The notes below the pieces were generated by a model, which saw only the letters and a program-made list of their open reading frames with translations, did not search any database and was not told where the DNA came from. Shown one piece after another: positions 1-6,150 of a stretch of DNA of 6,986 nucleotides. Within the stretch, counting starts at the first letter, position 1; each line of letters opens with the position of its first letter. Source of the DNA: Flavimaricola sp. GTDB lineage: Bacteria; Pseudomonadota; Alphaproteobacteria; Rhodobacterales; Rhodobacteraceae. The position numbers and the translations under genes are program-made. The DNA lies in the NCBI GenBank assembly GCA_023300365.1, contig JALZWD010000241.1, positions 1 to 6,986 on the forward strand, written 5' to 3'.

Positions 1-352
1 AAACCGCCCCCAAGGCCAAGGCCGCGGGCACAGTTTGAACAAACAAAATACTGGTCGACACAGTCACCGCACCGAACACACCCGCCACCAAAACACACAG
101 CAAAAAGAACGTCGCCACATTGCGCGCCCATGCGGCATCCTTAATCAGCAACGCCCAGATCAAACCAGCGGCAAGAAACCCGTTATACAACCCTTGGTTC
201 GCCGCCATCGCGGTGGTCGGCGCAAACAACTCCGCAGGCAGGCTGCTAAAGACGCGCGGCCCCCGGCTTTCCCAGGCAAACATCTCAAACCACAAAATAT
301 AGGCGTGCAAGGCCGCAATCAGGCCAACAAGACCTTTGGCGATAACAGACAT
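1..352 (-). CDS. DUF1304 family small integral membrane protein, C-terminus cut by window edge
   Basis: Reading the minus strand from ATG at 352 gives 117 codons with no stop before the window ends. The protein starts MSVIAKGLVGLIAALHAYI and contains AANQGLYNGFLAAGLIWALL around residues 50-70. The pattern of a small protein with a Leu/His/Tyr-rich first helix, an E-M-F motif and AANQGLYNGFLAAG is what I know of the DUF1304 family, whose members are about 120 residues, so only a few residues should be missing. Four hydrophobic segments are visible, near residues 4-24, 50-69, 78-97 and 99-117, so it should sit in the inner membrane; no biochemical role is established. The start is supported by GGGGGAGAA at 358-366, about seven bases upstream. 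It lies just after the terminator that follows the HU gene, so it either has its own unseen promoter or relies on read-through. Confidence 0.75.
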   Translation of the reverse strand, partial: MSVIAKGLVGLIAALHAYILWFEMFAWESRGPRVFSSLPAELFAPTTAMAANQGLYNGFLAAGLIWALLIKDAAWARNVATFFLLCVLVAGVFGAVTVSTSILFVQTVPAALALGAV

Positions 353-383
353 AACGTTTCTCCCCCAAGTTGTGACGCACCTT

Positions 384-413
384 AAAAAAAGGGCCGCCCC
401 GAAGGACGACCCT
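384..413 (-). terminator. Intrinsic (Rho-independent) terminator after the HU gene
   Basis: On the minus strand AGGGTCGTCC, a TTCG tetraloop and GGGCGGCCCT form a 10-bp stem with two G-U pairs, followed directly by seven T (the last stem base is the first T of the run). It begins 24 bases after the HU stop codon. The UUCG loop, GC-rich stem and T-run are the textbook form. It should end the HU transcript, and any longer transcript from amn, before DUF1304. Confidence 0.9.
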
Positions 414-437
414 CAGATAGTCCAGTGGAACGCGGCC

Positions 438-728
438 TTAGCCGTTCACGCTGTCCTTCAATGCCTTGGCGATTGTCATCTTAACAACCTTGTCGGCTTC
501 TTTCTTGATCTGCTCGCCTGTGGCAGGGTTGCGAACCATACGCTCGGGGCGTTCACGGCAATAAATTTTGCCAACGCCAGGCAAGGTAACAGCGCCGCCT
601 GCGGAAATTTCTTCCGTGATAAGGCCCGTCATGGCCTCAAGAACTGTTGTCGCACCTTTTTTGTCAGTGTCCAATTTTTCGGACAATGCAGTGATAAGCT
701 GCGCTTTGGTCAGTGGTGATTTTGCCAT
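438..728 (-). CDS. HU-family histone-like DNA-binding protein
   Basis: This 96-residue protein (MAKSPLTKAQLITALSEK...) has the HU/IHF fold signature. There are two N-terminal helices (about 4-42), a GAVTLPGVGKIYC beta-strand region (45-57), and the DNA-intercalating arm with RPERMVRNPATGE (60-72) carrying the conserved R-N-P-x-T-G. A Lys-rich end follows. HU proteins bend and compact DNA as dimers with little sequence specificity and sit on the nucleoid; IHF-like specificity cannot be excluded by eye. The frame is open upstream to an ATG at 749, but I choose the ATG at 728 because GAGGGAGA (737-744) lies about eight bases before it and because the family starts with M-[AS]-K. The gene is followed by a strong terminator. 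The 156-base AT-rich gap from amn suggests a separate promoter, though none was found clearly. Confidence 0.9.
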   Translation of the reverse strand: MAKSPLTKAQLITALSEKLDTDKKGATTVLEAMTGLITEEISAGGAVTLPGVGKIYCRERPERMVRNPATGEQIKKEADKVVKMTIAKALKDSVNG

Positions 729-736
729 TTTGTTTT

Positions 737-744
737 TCTCCCTC
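737..744 (-). promoter_or_regulatory. Shine-Dalgarno site that sets the HU start
   Basis: GAGGGAGA on the minus strand, eight bases before the ATG at 728. The in-frame ATG at 749 would lie upstream of this site, so the shorter 96-residue protein is preferred. Confidence 0.75.
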
Positions 745-749
745 ATCAT

Positions 750-884
750 GACCCTAATATTGGGTCCTGCTCGTGCAAAACTACGTTATGTAGTGATGTG
801 ACACAACGAAACCGCCCCCGATGCAAGCAAAAACAAGCTATTTTCTTACTCTGAGTCCATATTTTTGACTTTTTAGTTCATTTT
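750..884 (-). promoter_or_regulatory. Upstream region of the HU gene: AT-rich A-tracts and short palindromes
   Basis: This gap holds no gene. Next to the amn stop is an AT-rich stretch (841-890 has 12 G+C in 50), with A-tracts on the minus strand at 881-886, 870-874 and 862-866. Closer to HU are three short inverted repeats: TGTG-A-CACA (797-805), ACTAC-5-GTAGT (780-794) and GACCC-7-GGGTC (750-766). The region should hold the HU promoter. The best -35/-10 pair I could find (TTGTGT and TAGTTT, 17-base spacer) matches the sigma-70 consensus at only half the positions, so I do not call a promoter. No intrinsic terminator is visible after amn. Confidence 0.4.
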
Positions 885-2366
885 TTAAAGAAAAGCGGTC
901 TCTTCAAAGCTTCTCAGCTTACGACTATGGATCCGATCAAGCGGCATATCGCGAAGCCGTTCCATCGCGCGAATGCCAATCATCAGGTGCCGAGACACCT
1001 GTGTTGTATAGAAATCCGACGCCATTCCGGGCAGCTTCAGCTCGCCGTGCAGCGGCTTGTCACTGACGCACAGCAACGTGCCGTAAGGCACGCGAAAACG
1101 AAATCCATTGGCCGCAATCGTGGCGCTTTCCATATCCAAGGCCACCGCCCGCGATTGGCTTAGGCGCTGCACTGGTCCGCTGTGCTCGCGAAGCTCCCAA
1201 TTGCGGTTGTCAAAGCTCGCGACCGTACCAGTTCGCATGATCCGCTTAAGCTCATAACCCTCAAGCTCGGTCACACTCGCCACCGCGCACTCAAGCGCGA
1301 TCTGGATTTCCGCCAACGGCGGGATCGGCACCCAAACCGGCAGATCATCATCCAAAACCTTGTCTTCACGCAAATACGCATGCGCGAGAACAAAATCCCC
1401 CAAACGCTGCGAATTGCGCAAACCGGCGCAATGCCCCACCATCAGCCATGCATGCGGCCGCAGCACCGCGATGTGATCTGTCGCCGTCTTGGCATTCGAT
1501 GGCCCCACACCGATGTTCACCAATGTGATCCCACCGCCGTGCTTACGCTTAAGGTGATAGGTCGGCATCTGAGGCAGCTTGGCAGGCACCGGCATCTCGG
1601 CCTTGGCATCAGTGATAACCGTATTCCCCGGCCCCACAAACGCGGTATACCCACTGTCCGGATCGGCAAGCATTTCGCGGGCATAGGCCTCAAACTCTTC
1701 GACATAGAACTGATAGTTGGTAAACAGCACATGGTTCTGAAAATGGTCCGGCGCCGTGGCCGTGTAATGCGCCAAACGCGCCAGCGAATAATCCACACGC
1801 TGCGCAGTAAACGGCGCCAATGGCTCGGACCCATCGGGATAACAAAACCCCTCGCCATTCACGATATCGTCGTTGGTGGTCTCAAGGTCGGGCACGTCAA
1901 ACACATCGCGCAGGGTGAAATCCATCGCCCCCTCTTGCGGCACCGTCACGTTCGGATCCCCCGCCACGGCAAAATGCACGGGCATCGGCGTATCCGACAT
2001 CTGGATCGTCACCGGCTGGTCGTGGTTCTTGATAATCAGCTTCATCTGCTGCTCAAGGTAATAGGCAAACAAATCCGGCCGCGTAATCGTGGTGGAATAT
2101 TCCCCCGGCTCGGCAACATGGCCAAAACTCAGACGGTTATCCGTCAGCTCAAACGACGATGTCGAAAACCGGATCTCGGGATAAAACGCCCGCACACGCG
2201 CAGCAGGCCGCCCCTCGGTACTGGCCTTTGAGAAATGCTCGGTCAAAAACCCAACCGACAAATCAAACAAGTCCTGCAACCGCGCCACCGCCGCCTTGGG
2301 ATCCCGAAAGCTTTCCGGTGCGGGCGCCTTGGGGGACAAAACATCAGAAATAGGCAAGCGCTTCAT
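885..2366 (-). CDS. amn: AMP nucleosidase
   Basis: This 493-residue protein should hydrolyse AMP to adenine and ribose 5-phosphate in the cytoplasm; the E. coli enzyme is of similar length (484). It has the family's two-part layout: an N-terminal AMP nucleosidase-specific domain (about 25-180) and a C-terminal nucleoside phosphorylase-like catalytic domain (about 275-470). Motifs I recognise are NIGVGPSNAKTATDH (284-298), VGHCAGLRNSQRLGD (310-324), ALDMESATIAANG (409-421) with the purine/ribose-binding Met-Glu, and SDKPLHGELKLPG (435-447). No key motif is missing. Its ATG overlaps the stop of ade in ATGA (2363-2366), so the two are almost surely co-transcribed and translationally coupled. With ade downstream in the pathway, AMP is turned into hypoxanthine. 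The frame ends in TAA at 885 with no clear terminator after it. Confidence 0.96.
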   Translation of the reverse strand: MKRLPISDVLSPKAPAPESFRDPKAAVARLQDLFDLSVGFLTEHFSKASTEGRPAARVRAFYPEIRFSTSSFELTDNRLSFGHVAEPGEYSTTITRPDLFAYYLEQQMKLIIKNHDQPVTIQMSDTPMPVHFAVAGDPNVTVPQEGAMDFTLRDVFDVPDLETTNDDIVNGEGFCYPDGSEPLAPFTAQRVDYSLARLAHYTATAPDHFQNHVLFTNYQFYVEEFEAYAREMLADPDSGYTAFVGPGNTVITDAKAEMPVPAKLPQMPTYHLKRKHGGGITLVNIGVGPSNAKTATDHIAVLRPHAWLMVGHCAGLRNSQRLGDFVLAHAYLREDKVLDDDLPVWVPIPPLAEIQIALECAVASVTELEGYELKRIMRTGTVASFDNRNWELREHSGPVQRLSQSRAVALDMESATIAANGFRFRVPYGTLLCVSDKPLHGELKLPGMASDFYTTQVSRHLMIGIRAMERLRDMPLDRIHSRKLRSFEETAFL

Positions 2367-4180
2367 GGCGTATCCTCAAACAAATCGGTGATTTCAAATT
2401 TGGTCACATCCACAAGGCCCAGATCACTGATCCTAAGCTCTGGGATCACCACAAGGGCCAACAACGAATGCTGCATAAAGGCGTTATTAAGCGTACATCC
2501 ACACGCCGCCATCGCCGCGATCATCTTGGCGGCACTTGCCGCAACCTGCGCCGCAGGCCGGTCCGACATAAGCCCCGCAATCGGCAGCTCAACCATCGCA
2601 AGCTCGACCCCGTCCTTAAACACGGTCACACCGCCACCCACCTGCCCCAAACGGTTCGCGGCCAGCGCCATATCCCGCCGCGACGTGCCCACCACAATCA
2701 TATGATGGCTGTCATGCGCCACAGTCGAGGCAATCGCCATCTCGCCGCTATAGCCAAAGCCAGAGACAAACCCATTGGTCACATCCCCCGTCGCACGGTG
2801 CCGCTCAACCAAGGCAATCTGACACACCTCGCCCGTCGCCTGCACCCGCCCCTCGGTCACCGGCAGCTCAAAACGCAACGCCTTGGTCGGCGCTTGGTTC
2901 TCAACCACACCAATCACCTTCGCGGTGACAGCATTGGCCCCCTCAGGGGCCGGAATATCAAAATCCGCCGCACCCAGCGCCTTGCCCAAATGCACCGTCT
3001 GCCGCGCACTCTGCGGCCAATCATAATGCGGACACTCCACGGCAATCTTGCCATCCACCGCCACCGTCTGCCCCCGCGCAATCACATGCTCAATCGGCAG
3101 GGTCTTCAAATCAGAGGTCAAAATAACATCCGCCCGCCGCCCCGGCGCAATACTCCCCAAGTCACGCTCCAGCCCGAAATGCGTCGCCGTATTGATCGTC
3201 GCCATCTGCAACGCCACCACCGGATCACAACCACACGCAATCGCATGGCGCACCACACGGTTCATATGCCCGTCATTCACAAGCGTCTCGGCCATGCAAT
3301 CATCGGTGCACAATATGAAATTACGCGGATCAAGCCCCCGCTCGGTCACCGCCGTGATCTGGCTCTCCACGTCATACCACGCGCTCCCAAGGCGCATCAT
3401 CGACCGCATCCCATTGCGCACACGCGCCAACGCATCCGCCTCGGCCGTGCCCTCATGATCATCCGCCGCACCACCCGCCACATAGGCCGAAAACGCCACC
3501 CCCTTGTCAGGGCTCGCATAATGCCCGCCCACGGTCTTGCCCACATGCATCGTCGCTGCCATCTCGGCCAACATCTGTGGATCGCCGTTAATCACACCAG
3601 GGAAATTCATCATCTCCCCAAGGCCCACAATCCCCGGCCACCCCATCGCCTCGGCCACATCCTCGGCGCTAATCTCAAACCCCGTGGTCTCCAAACCGGG
3701 GGCAGAGGGCGCACAAGACGGCATCTGCGTAAAAATATTAACCGGCTGCATCATCGCCTCGTCATGCATCATCCGCACACCCGCAAGGCCCAAAACATTG
3801 GCAATCTCATGCGGATCGGTAAACATCGTCGTCGTCCCATGCGGGATCACCGCGGCGGCAAACTCGGCGGGCGTCAACATCCCGCTCTCAATATGCATAT
3901 GCCCATCACATAGACCGGGGATCAAATACCGCCCCTCGGCCTCAATCACCCGCGTGTTGGCACCAATACAATGCGCCGCATCCGGGCCCACATAAGCAAA
4001 CCGCCCTTCCGCAATCGCCACCTGCCAGCCATCCAAAATCTCGCGGCTCTGCACATTCACCAACGCACCACCGCGAATAACCAAATCCGCAGGCGCACGC
4101 CCCGCCGCCACACCAACCAATTGCGCGGCCACATCGGCCCAAGATGTCACTGAATTTTCCATAGCATAGGGTATCGCCAT
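2363..4180 (-). CDS. ade: Adenine deaminase
   Basis: This 605-residue metal-dependent amidohydrolase should convert adenine to hypoxanthine and ammonia in the cytoplasm. The amidohydrolase core carries IPGLCDGHMHIESG (87-100) with metal ligands His94 and His96, HGTTTMFTDPHEIANVLG (114-131), MPSCAPSAPGLETTG (153-167), GLGEMMNFPGV (186-196) with the bridging Glu189, VGGHYASP (217-224) and TDDCMAETLVNDGH (292-305). The LGSIAPGRRADVIL stretch (341-354) closes the core, and the C-terminal adenine deaminase domain (about 430-595) includes the HDSHHMIVVG motif. Length and motifs fit bacterial AdeC/Ade. The start is uncertain. ATG at 4180 has AAGGGG only two bases upstream, closer than usual, and an in-frame ATG at 4162 (MENSVTSW...) has no good ribosome site. 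Divergent from the aldolase-like gene; overlaps amn by four bases. Confidence 0.96.
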   Translation of the reverse strand: MAIPYAMENSVTSWADVAAQLVGVAAGRAPADLVIRGGALVNVQSREILDGWQVAIAEGRFAYVGPDAAHCIGANTRVIEAEGRYLIPGLCDGHMHIESGMLTPAEFAAAVIPHGTTTMFTDPHEIANVLGLAGVRMMHDEAMMQPVNIFTQMPSCAPSAPGLETTGFEISAEDVAEAMGWPGIVGLGEMMNFPGVINGDPQMLAEMAATMHVGKTVGGHYASPDKGVAFSAYVAGGAADDHEGTAEADALARVRNGMRSMMRLGSAWYDVESQITAVTERGLDPRNFILCTDDCMAETLVNDGHMNRVVRHAIACGCDPVVALQMATINTATHFGLERDLGSIAPGRRADVILTSDLKTLPIEHVIARGQTVAVDGKIAVECPHYDWPQSARQTVHLGKALGAADFDIPAPEGANAVTAKVIGVVENQAPTKALRFELPVTEGRVQATGEVCQIALVERHRATGDVTNGFVSGFGYSGEMAIASTVAHDSHHMIVVGTSRRDMALAANRLGQVGGGVTVFKDGVELAMVELPIAGLMSDRPAAQVAASAAKMIAAMAACGCTLNNAFMQHSLLALVVIPELRISDLGLVDVTKFEITDLFEDTP

Positions 4181-4223
4181 TTCCCCTTGGGCTTCAAGCC
4201 ATGAGCAAAGCCCCCTCTTGGTG

Positions 4224-4257
4224 TCTCATCTTGCCAAAAATACCTCCCGCCGGAGGC
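4224..4257 (-). repeat. Terminator-like hairpin element, resembles a recurrent Rhodobacterales intergenic repeat
   Basis: On the minus strand CCTCC-GGCG-GGAGG (4243-4256) forms a perfect 5-bp stem with a four-base loop, extended on both sides by G/C, then TATTTTTGGCAAGATGAGA. From memory, a very similar string (GCCTCCGGCGGGAG followed by TATTTTTGGC-AGATG) recurs between genes in Roseobacter and Rhodobacter genomes, where it looks like a terminator. Here it does not follow any gene on the minus strand; it lies in the presumed 5' leader of ade. The hairpin is directly visible; the family assignment is recall only. Confidence 0.55.
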
Positions 4258-4423
4258 CGCACAACATACCCCCCAAAAACAACGCCCAAAGTCCCCCAAA
4301 ACATCCGCCACAAAACGCCAAACATGTCGTGCGCGGCGCAGACGCGCTCCGTTTGGCTAAAAAATATGTCGTTTTCTGACTGCGCAAACCGCAAAATCCA
4401 TCCTACACTATGGCCAAAATCAC

Positions 4424-4430
4424 GGGAGAG
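4424..4430 (+). promoter_or_regulatory. Shine-Dalgarno site that sets the start of the aldolase-like gene
   Basis: GGGAGAG lies six bases before the ATG at 4437. The upstream in-frame ATG at 4410 has no such site and overlaps a possible -10 box, TACACT at 4404-4409, so translation most likely starts at 4437. Confidence 0.7.
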
Positions 4431-4436
4431 ACGGCG

Positions 4437-5186
4437 ATGGACGGCACAGGTTCAAACATCGATCATTGGCAAGAACGGGTCGACATGGCCGCGGCCTTCC
4501 GCTGGACCGCACGCCTTGGCATGCACGAAGCTGTCGCCAATCACTTTAGCCTCGCGATCAACGACGACGGAACACGGTTCTTGATGAACCCCAACCAAAT
4601 GCATTTTGCCCGCATCCGCGCCTCCGACATGATCGTGGTCGACGCCAATGATCCCGCCTCCATGAAAGGGCCAAACGCCCCCGACCCCACCGCATGGGGC
4701 TTGCACGGCGGCATCCACCGCCATGTGCCGCACGCACGCTGCGCGATGCATTGCCACTCAATCTTTGCCACTGTGCTGGCCTCGCTTGCCGATAGCCGCC
4801 TGCCCCCAATCGACCAAAACTGCTGCACCTTCTTCAACCGCTACGTCATCGACGACGGCTACGGCGGCTTGGCGTTCGAAGACGAGGGCGAACGCTGCGC
4901 CCGCCTGTTCTCTGACCCTGCAAAAAAGGTGATGATCATGGGCAACCACGGCGTGCTGATTATCGGCGATACCGTCGCCGACACGTTCAACCGCCTGTTC
5001 TATTTCGAACGCTCCTGCGAAACCTACATCCGCGCCCTGCAAACCGGCCAAAAACTACGCATCCTGCCCGACGACGTCGCCGAAAAAACCGCACAAGAGC
5101 TTGAGGGCTACCCCGAACAAGACGCGCGCCATTTGGCCGAGCTTAAGGCAATCCTCGACGACGAGGGCAGCACCTATGACAGCTAG
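4437..5186 (+). CDS. Class II aldolase/adducin-family protein, catalytic Glu apparently absent
   Basis: From ATG 4437 this is a 249-residue cytoplasmic protein of the class II aldolase/adducin (AraD/FucA-like) fold. Visible family features are FRWTARLGMHEAVANHFSLA (21-40), the metal-binding HCH at 105-107 within ARCAMHCHSIFATVLASL, and MGNHGVLIIGDT (168-179) with the third metal ligand His171. Aligned by eye to E. coli FucA (SSEWRFH...VVHNH), the catalytic Glu73 position falls on Ala86 in DPTAWGLHGG, 19 residues before the first metal His. This argues against a classical aldol cleavage role; related non-aldolase members of the fold act as epimerases, decarboxylases or hydrolases. The substrate is unknown. 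An extra nine residues are possible from ATG 4410, but the ribosome site favours 4437. The stop overlaps the next gene's start by eleven bases, so the two are a likely two-gene operon. Confidence 0.88.
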   Translation: MDGTGSNIDHWQERVDMAAAFRWTARLGMHEAVANHFSLAINDDGTRFLMNPNQMHFARIRASDMIVVDANDPASMKGPNAPDPTAWGLHGGIHRHVPHARCAMHCHSIFATVLASLADSRLPPIDQNCCTFFNRYVIDDGYGGLAFEDEGERCARLFSDPAKKVMIMGNHGVLIIGDTVADTFNRLFYFERSCETYIRALQTGQKLRILPDDVAEKTAQELEGYPEQDARHLAELKAILDDEGSTYDS

Positions 5187-6135
5187 ACAAGAATGGAACC
5201 ACCTGCCCCAAACGCCCATCCGCGTCTCGCCGCTGTGGCAATGGCCACCGCAACCCTTGGCCACCCTGCGCTGGTACGCCGACAGCTGGTTTTTCTTTAC
5301 CATCAACGGCGCAATCGCAGGCATCGCCTTTCTGGCTTATGCCTACGCAAGCCCCACGCTTGAACAAACCGCCACGCTCTCACTCGGCTGGCCCCTGCTG
5401 ATCTGGCTGCGCAACGCGCTCATCGTCACGGTTGTGGCGGGCACATTGCATCTGTGGTTTCACAAATTCGCGGCCCAAGGCACCGATCTCAAATACGATC
5501 CGCGCCCCTTCCCGCGCAAAGGCCGCGTGTTCACCCTAACCGACCAGATGAAAGACAACATGATCTGGACGATCTGTTCGGGCGTCACCATATGGTCCCT
5601 GCTCGAAGTGCTGTTGTGGTGGTCCATGGCCAACGGCTGGGCCTCCGTCATCTCGTTTCAAACCAACCCCATCTGGTTCGTGGCGATCTTCTTTTTGATC
5701 CCCGTGTGGGAAAGCTTTTACTTCTACTGGATCCACCGCCTCTTGCACACCAACATCATGTACCCCTTCCACGCGCTGCATCACCGCAACACCGACATCG
5801 GCCCATGGTCCGGCCTGTCGATGCACCCGGTCGAACATATGTTCTACTTTGGCTCGGTCCTTGTGCACTTCGCCATCGCCTCGCATCCCGTCCACATCAT
5901 CTTTCATTTGATGTTCTACGGACTGCTCGCAATCACCACGCATACCGGCTTTGAAGGCGTGCTGTTTCGCAACAAAAAGCGCCTGCACTTGGGCAATTTC
6001 CACCACCAAATCCACCACCGCTACTTTGAATGCAACTACGGCAATCTCGATGTGCCGTGGGATATCTTGTTCGGCTCATGGCACGATGGCACGCCCGAGG
6101 GCAAAGCGATGATGAAAGAGCGTTTGAAAAATCGT
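5176..6135 (+). CDS. Fatty acid hydroxylase/sterol desaturase-family membrane enzyme (3' end replaced at the chimeric junction)
   Basis: About 320 residues belong to this gene (MTARQEWNHLPQTPIRV...). It is a di-iron membrane oxygenase of the fatty acid hydroxylase superfamily. The histidine clusters are HRLLH (187-191), HALHH (199-203), HPVEH (217-221) and HLGNFHHQIHH (271-281), the usual ligand set. Hydrophobic segments lie near 37-58, 73-92, 130-150, 166-185 and 225-245, so it sits in the membrane. Related enzymes hydroxylate or desaturate lipids, sterols or carotenoids; the substrate here is not readable. ATG 5176 is chosen because GAGGG (5163-5167) lies eight bases upstream inside the aldolase-like gene. 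A longer frame from TTG 5101 would add 25 residues with no family similarity. After GTPEGKAMMKERLKNR the frame continues without a stop into PorT-like sequence, so the true C-terminus is lost, probably by only a few residues. Confidence 0.88.
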
Positions 6136-6150
6136 GAAAACCACGACAAA
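6110..6150. other. Probable chimeric junction between alphaproteobacterial and flavobacterial DNA
   Basis: The reading frame 5176-6762 (528 codons) runs through this point without interruption, but its two halves belong to unrelated families and base compositions. G+C is 32 of 60 at 6001-6060, 20 of 60 at 6181-6240 and 18 of 60 at 6481-6540. Desaturase-like sequence ends around ...EGKAMMKERLK and PorT-like sequence begins around ...ENHDKQKFRWGYYLG. The exact base cannot be fixed, because the A-rich stretch around 6121-6140 could belong to either side, which fits a join at short shared sequence. The gene after it also looks flavobacterial, so the whole right end changes, not one gene. Confidence 0.85.

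Larger units (their letters stand above)
4181..4436. promoter_or_regulatory. Divergent intergenic region between ade and the aldolase-like gene
   Basis: About 250 bases that must carry promoters for both directions. Visible elements, left to right: the palindrome GGCTT-C-AAGCC (4190-4200) beside the ade ribosome site; a terminator-like hairpin element (4224-4257); a C/A-rich tract (about 4258-4320); GC-rich short inverted repeats around 4329-4349; and an AT-rich patch (4357-4376). Possible -10 boxes are TACACT (4404-4409) for the plus-strand gene and TATTTT in the AT-rich patch for ade, with TTTGCG about 16 bases upstream of it. Both assignments are weak. I saw no purine riboswitch. Confidence 0.45.

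Noticed and set aside
35..385. 116-codon open frame on the plus strand at the left end
   Set aside because: It is antisense to the DUF1304 gene, which has a good ribosome site and membrane helices.
885..900. Intrinsic terminator directly after amn
   Set aside because: There are A-runs on the minus strand but no GC-rich stem followed by a T-run.
1182..2231. 349-codon open frame on the plus strand opposite amn
   Set aside because: It is very rich in Arg and His with no recognisable domain, and lies wholly antisense to a clear AMP nucleosidase; long antisense frames are expected in GC-rich genes.
2468..3913. 481-codon open frame on the plus strand opposite ade
   Set aside because: Composition is dominated by Arg, His and Pro, no domain is visible, and the opposite strand encodes a full-length adenine deaminase with all motifs.
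4194..4394. 66-codon minus-strand frame (TTG start) just upstream of ade, possible leader peptide
   Set aside because: It spans the hairpin element and probable promoter, starts with TTG and resembles no family I know. An AGGA-like site upstream is not enough on its own.
4181..4436. Purine riboswitch in the ade leader
   Set aside because: I looked for the conserved purine aptamer core and its paired loops and saw nothing similar.
5101..5175. 25-codon N-terminal extension of the desaturase from TTG
   Set aside because: It lies inside the aldolase-like gene, has no family similarity, and the ATG at 5176 has a well-spaced ribosome site.
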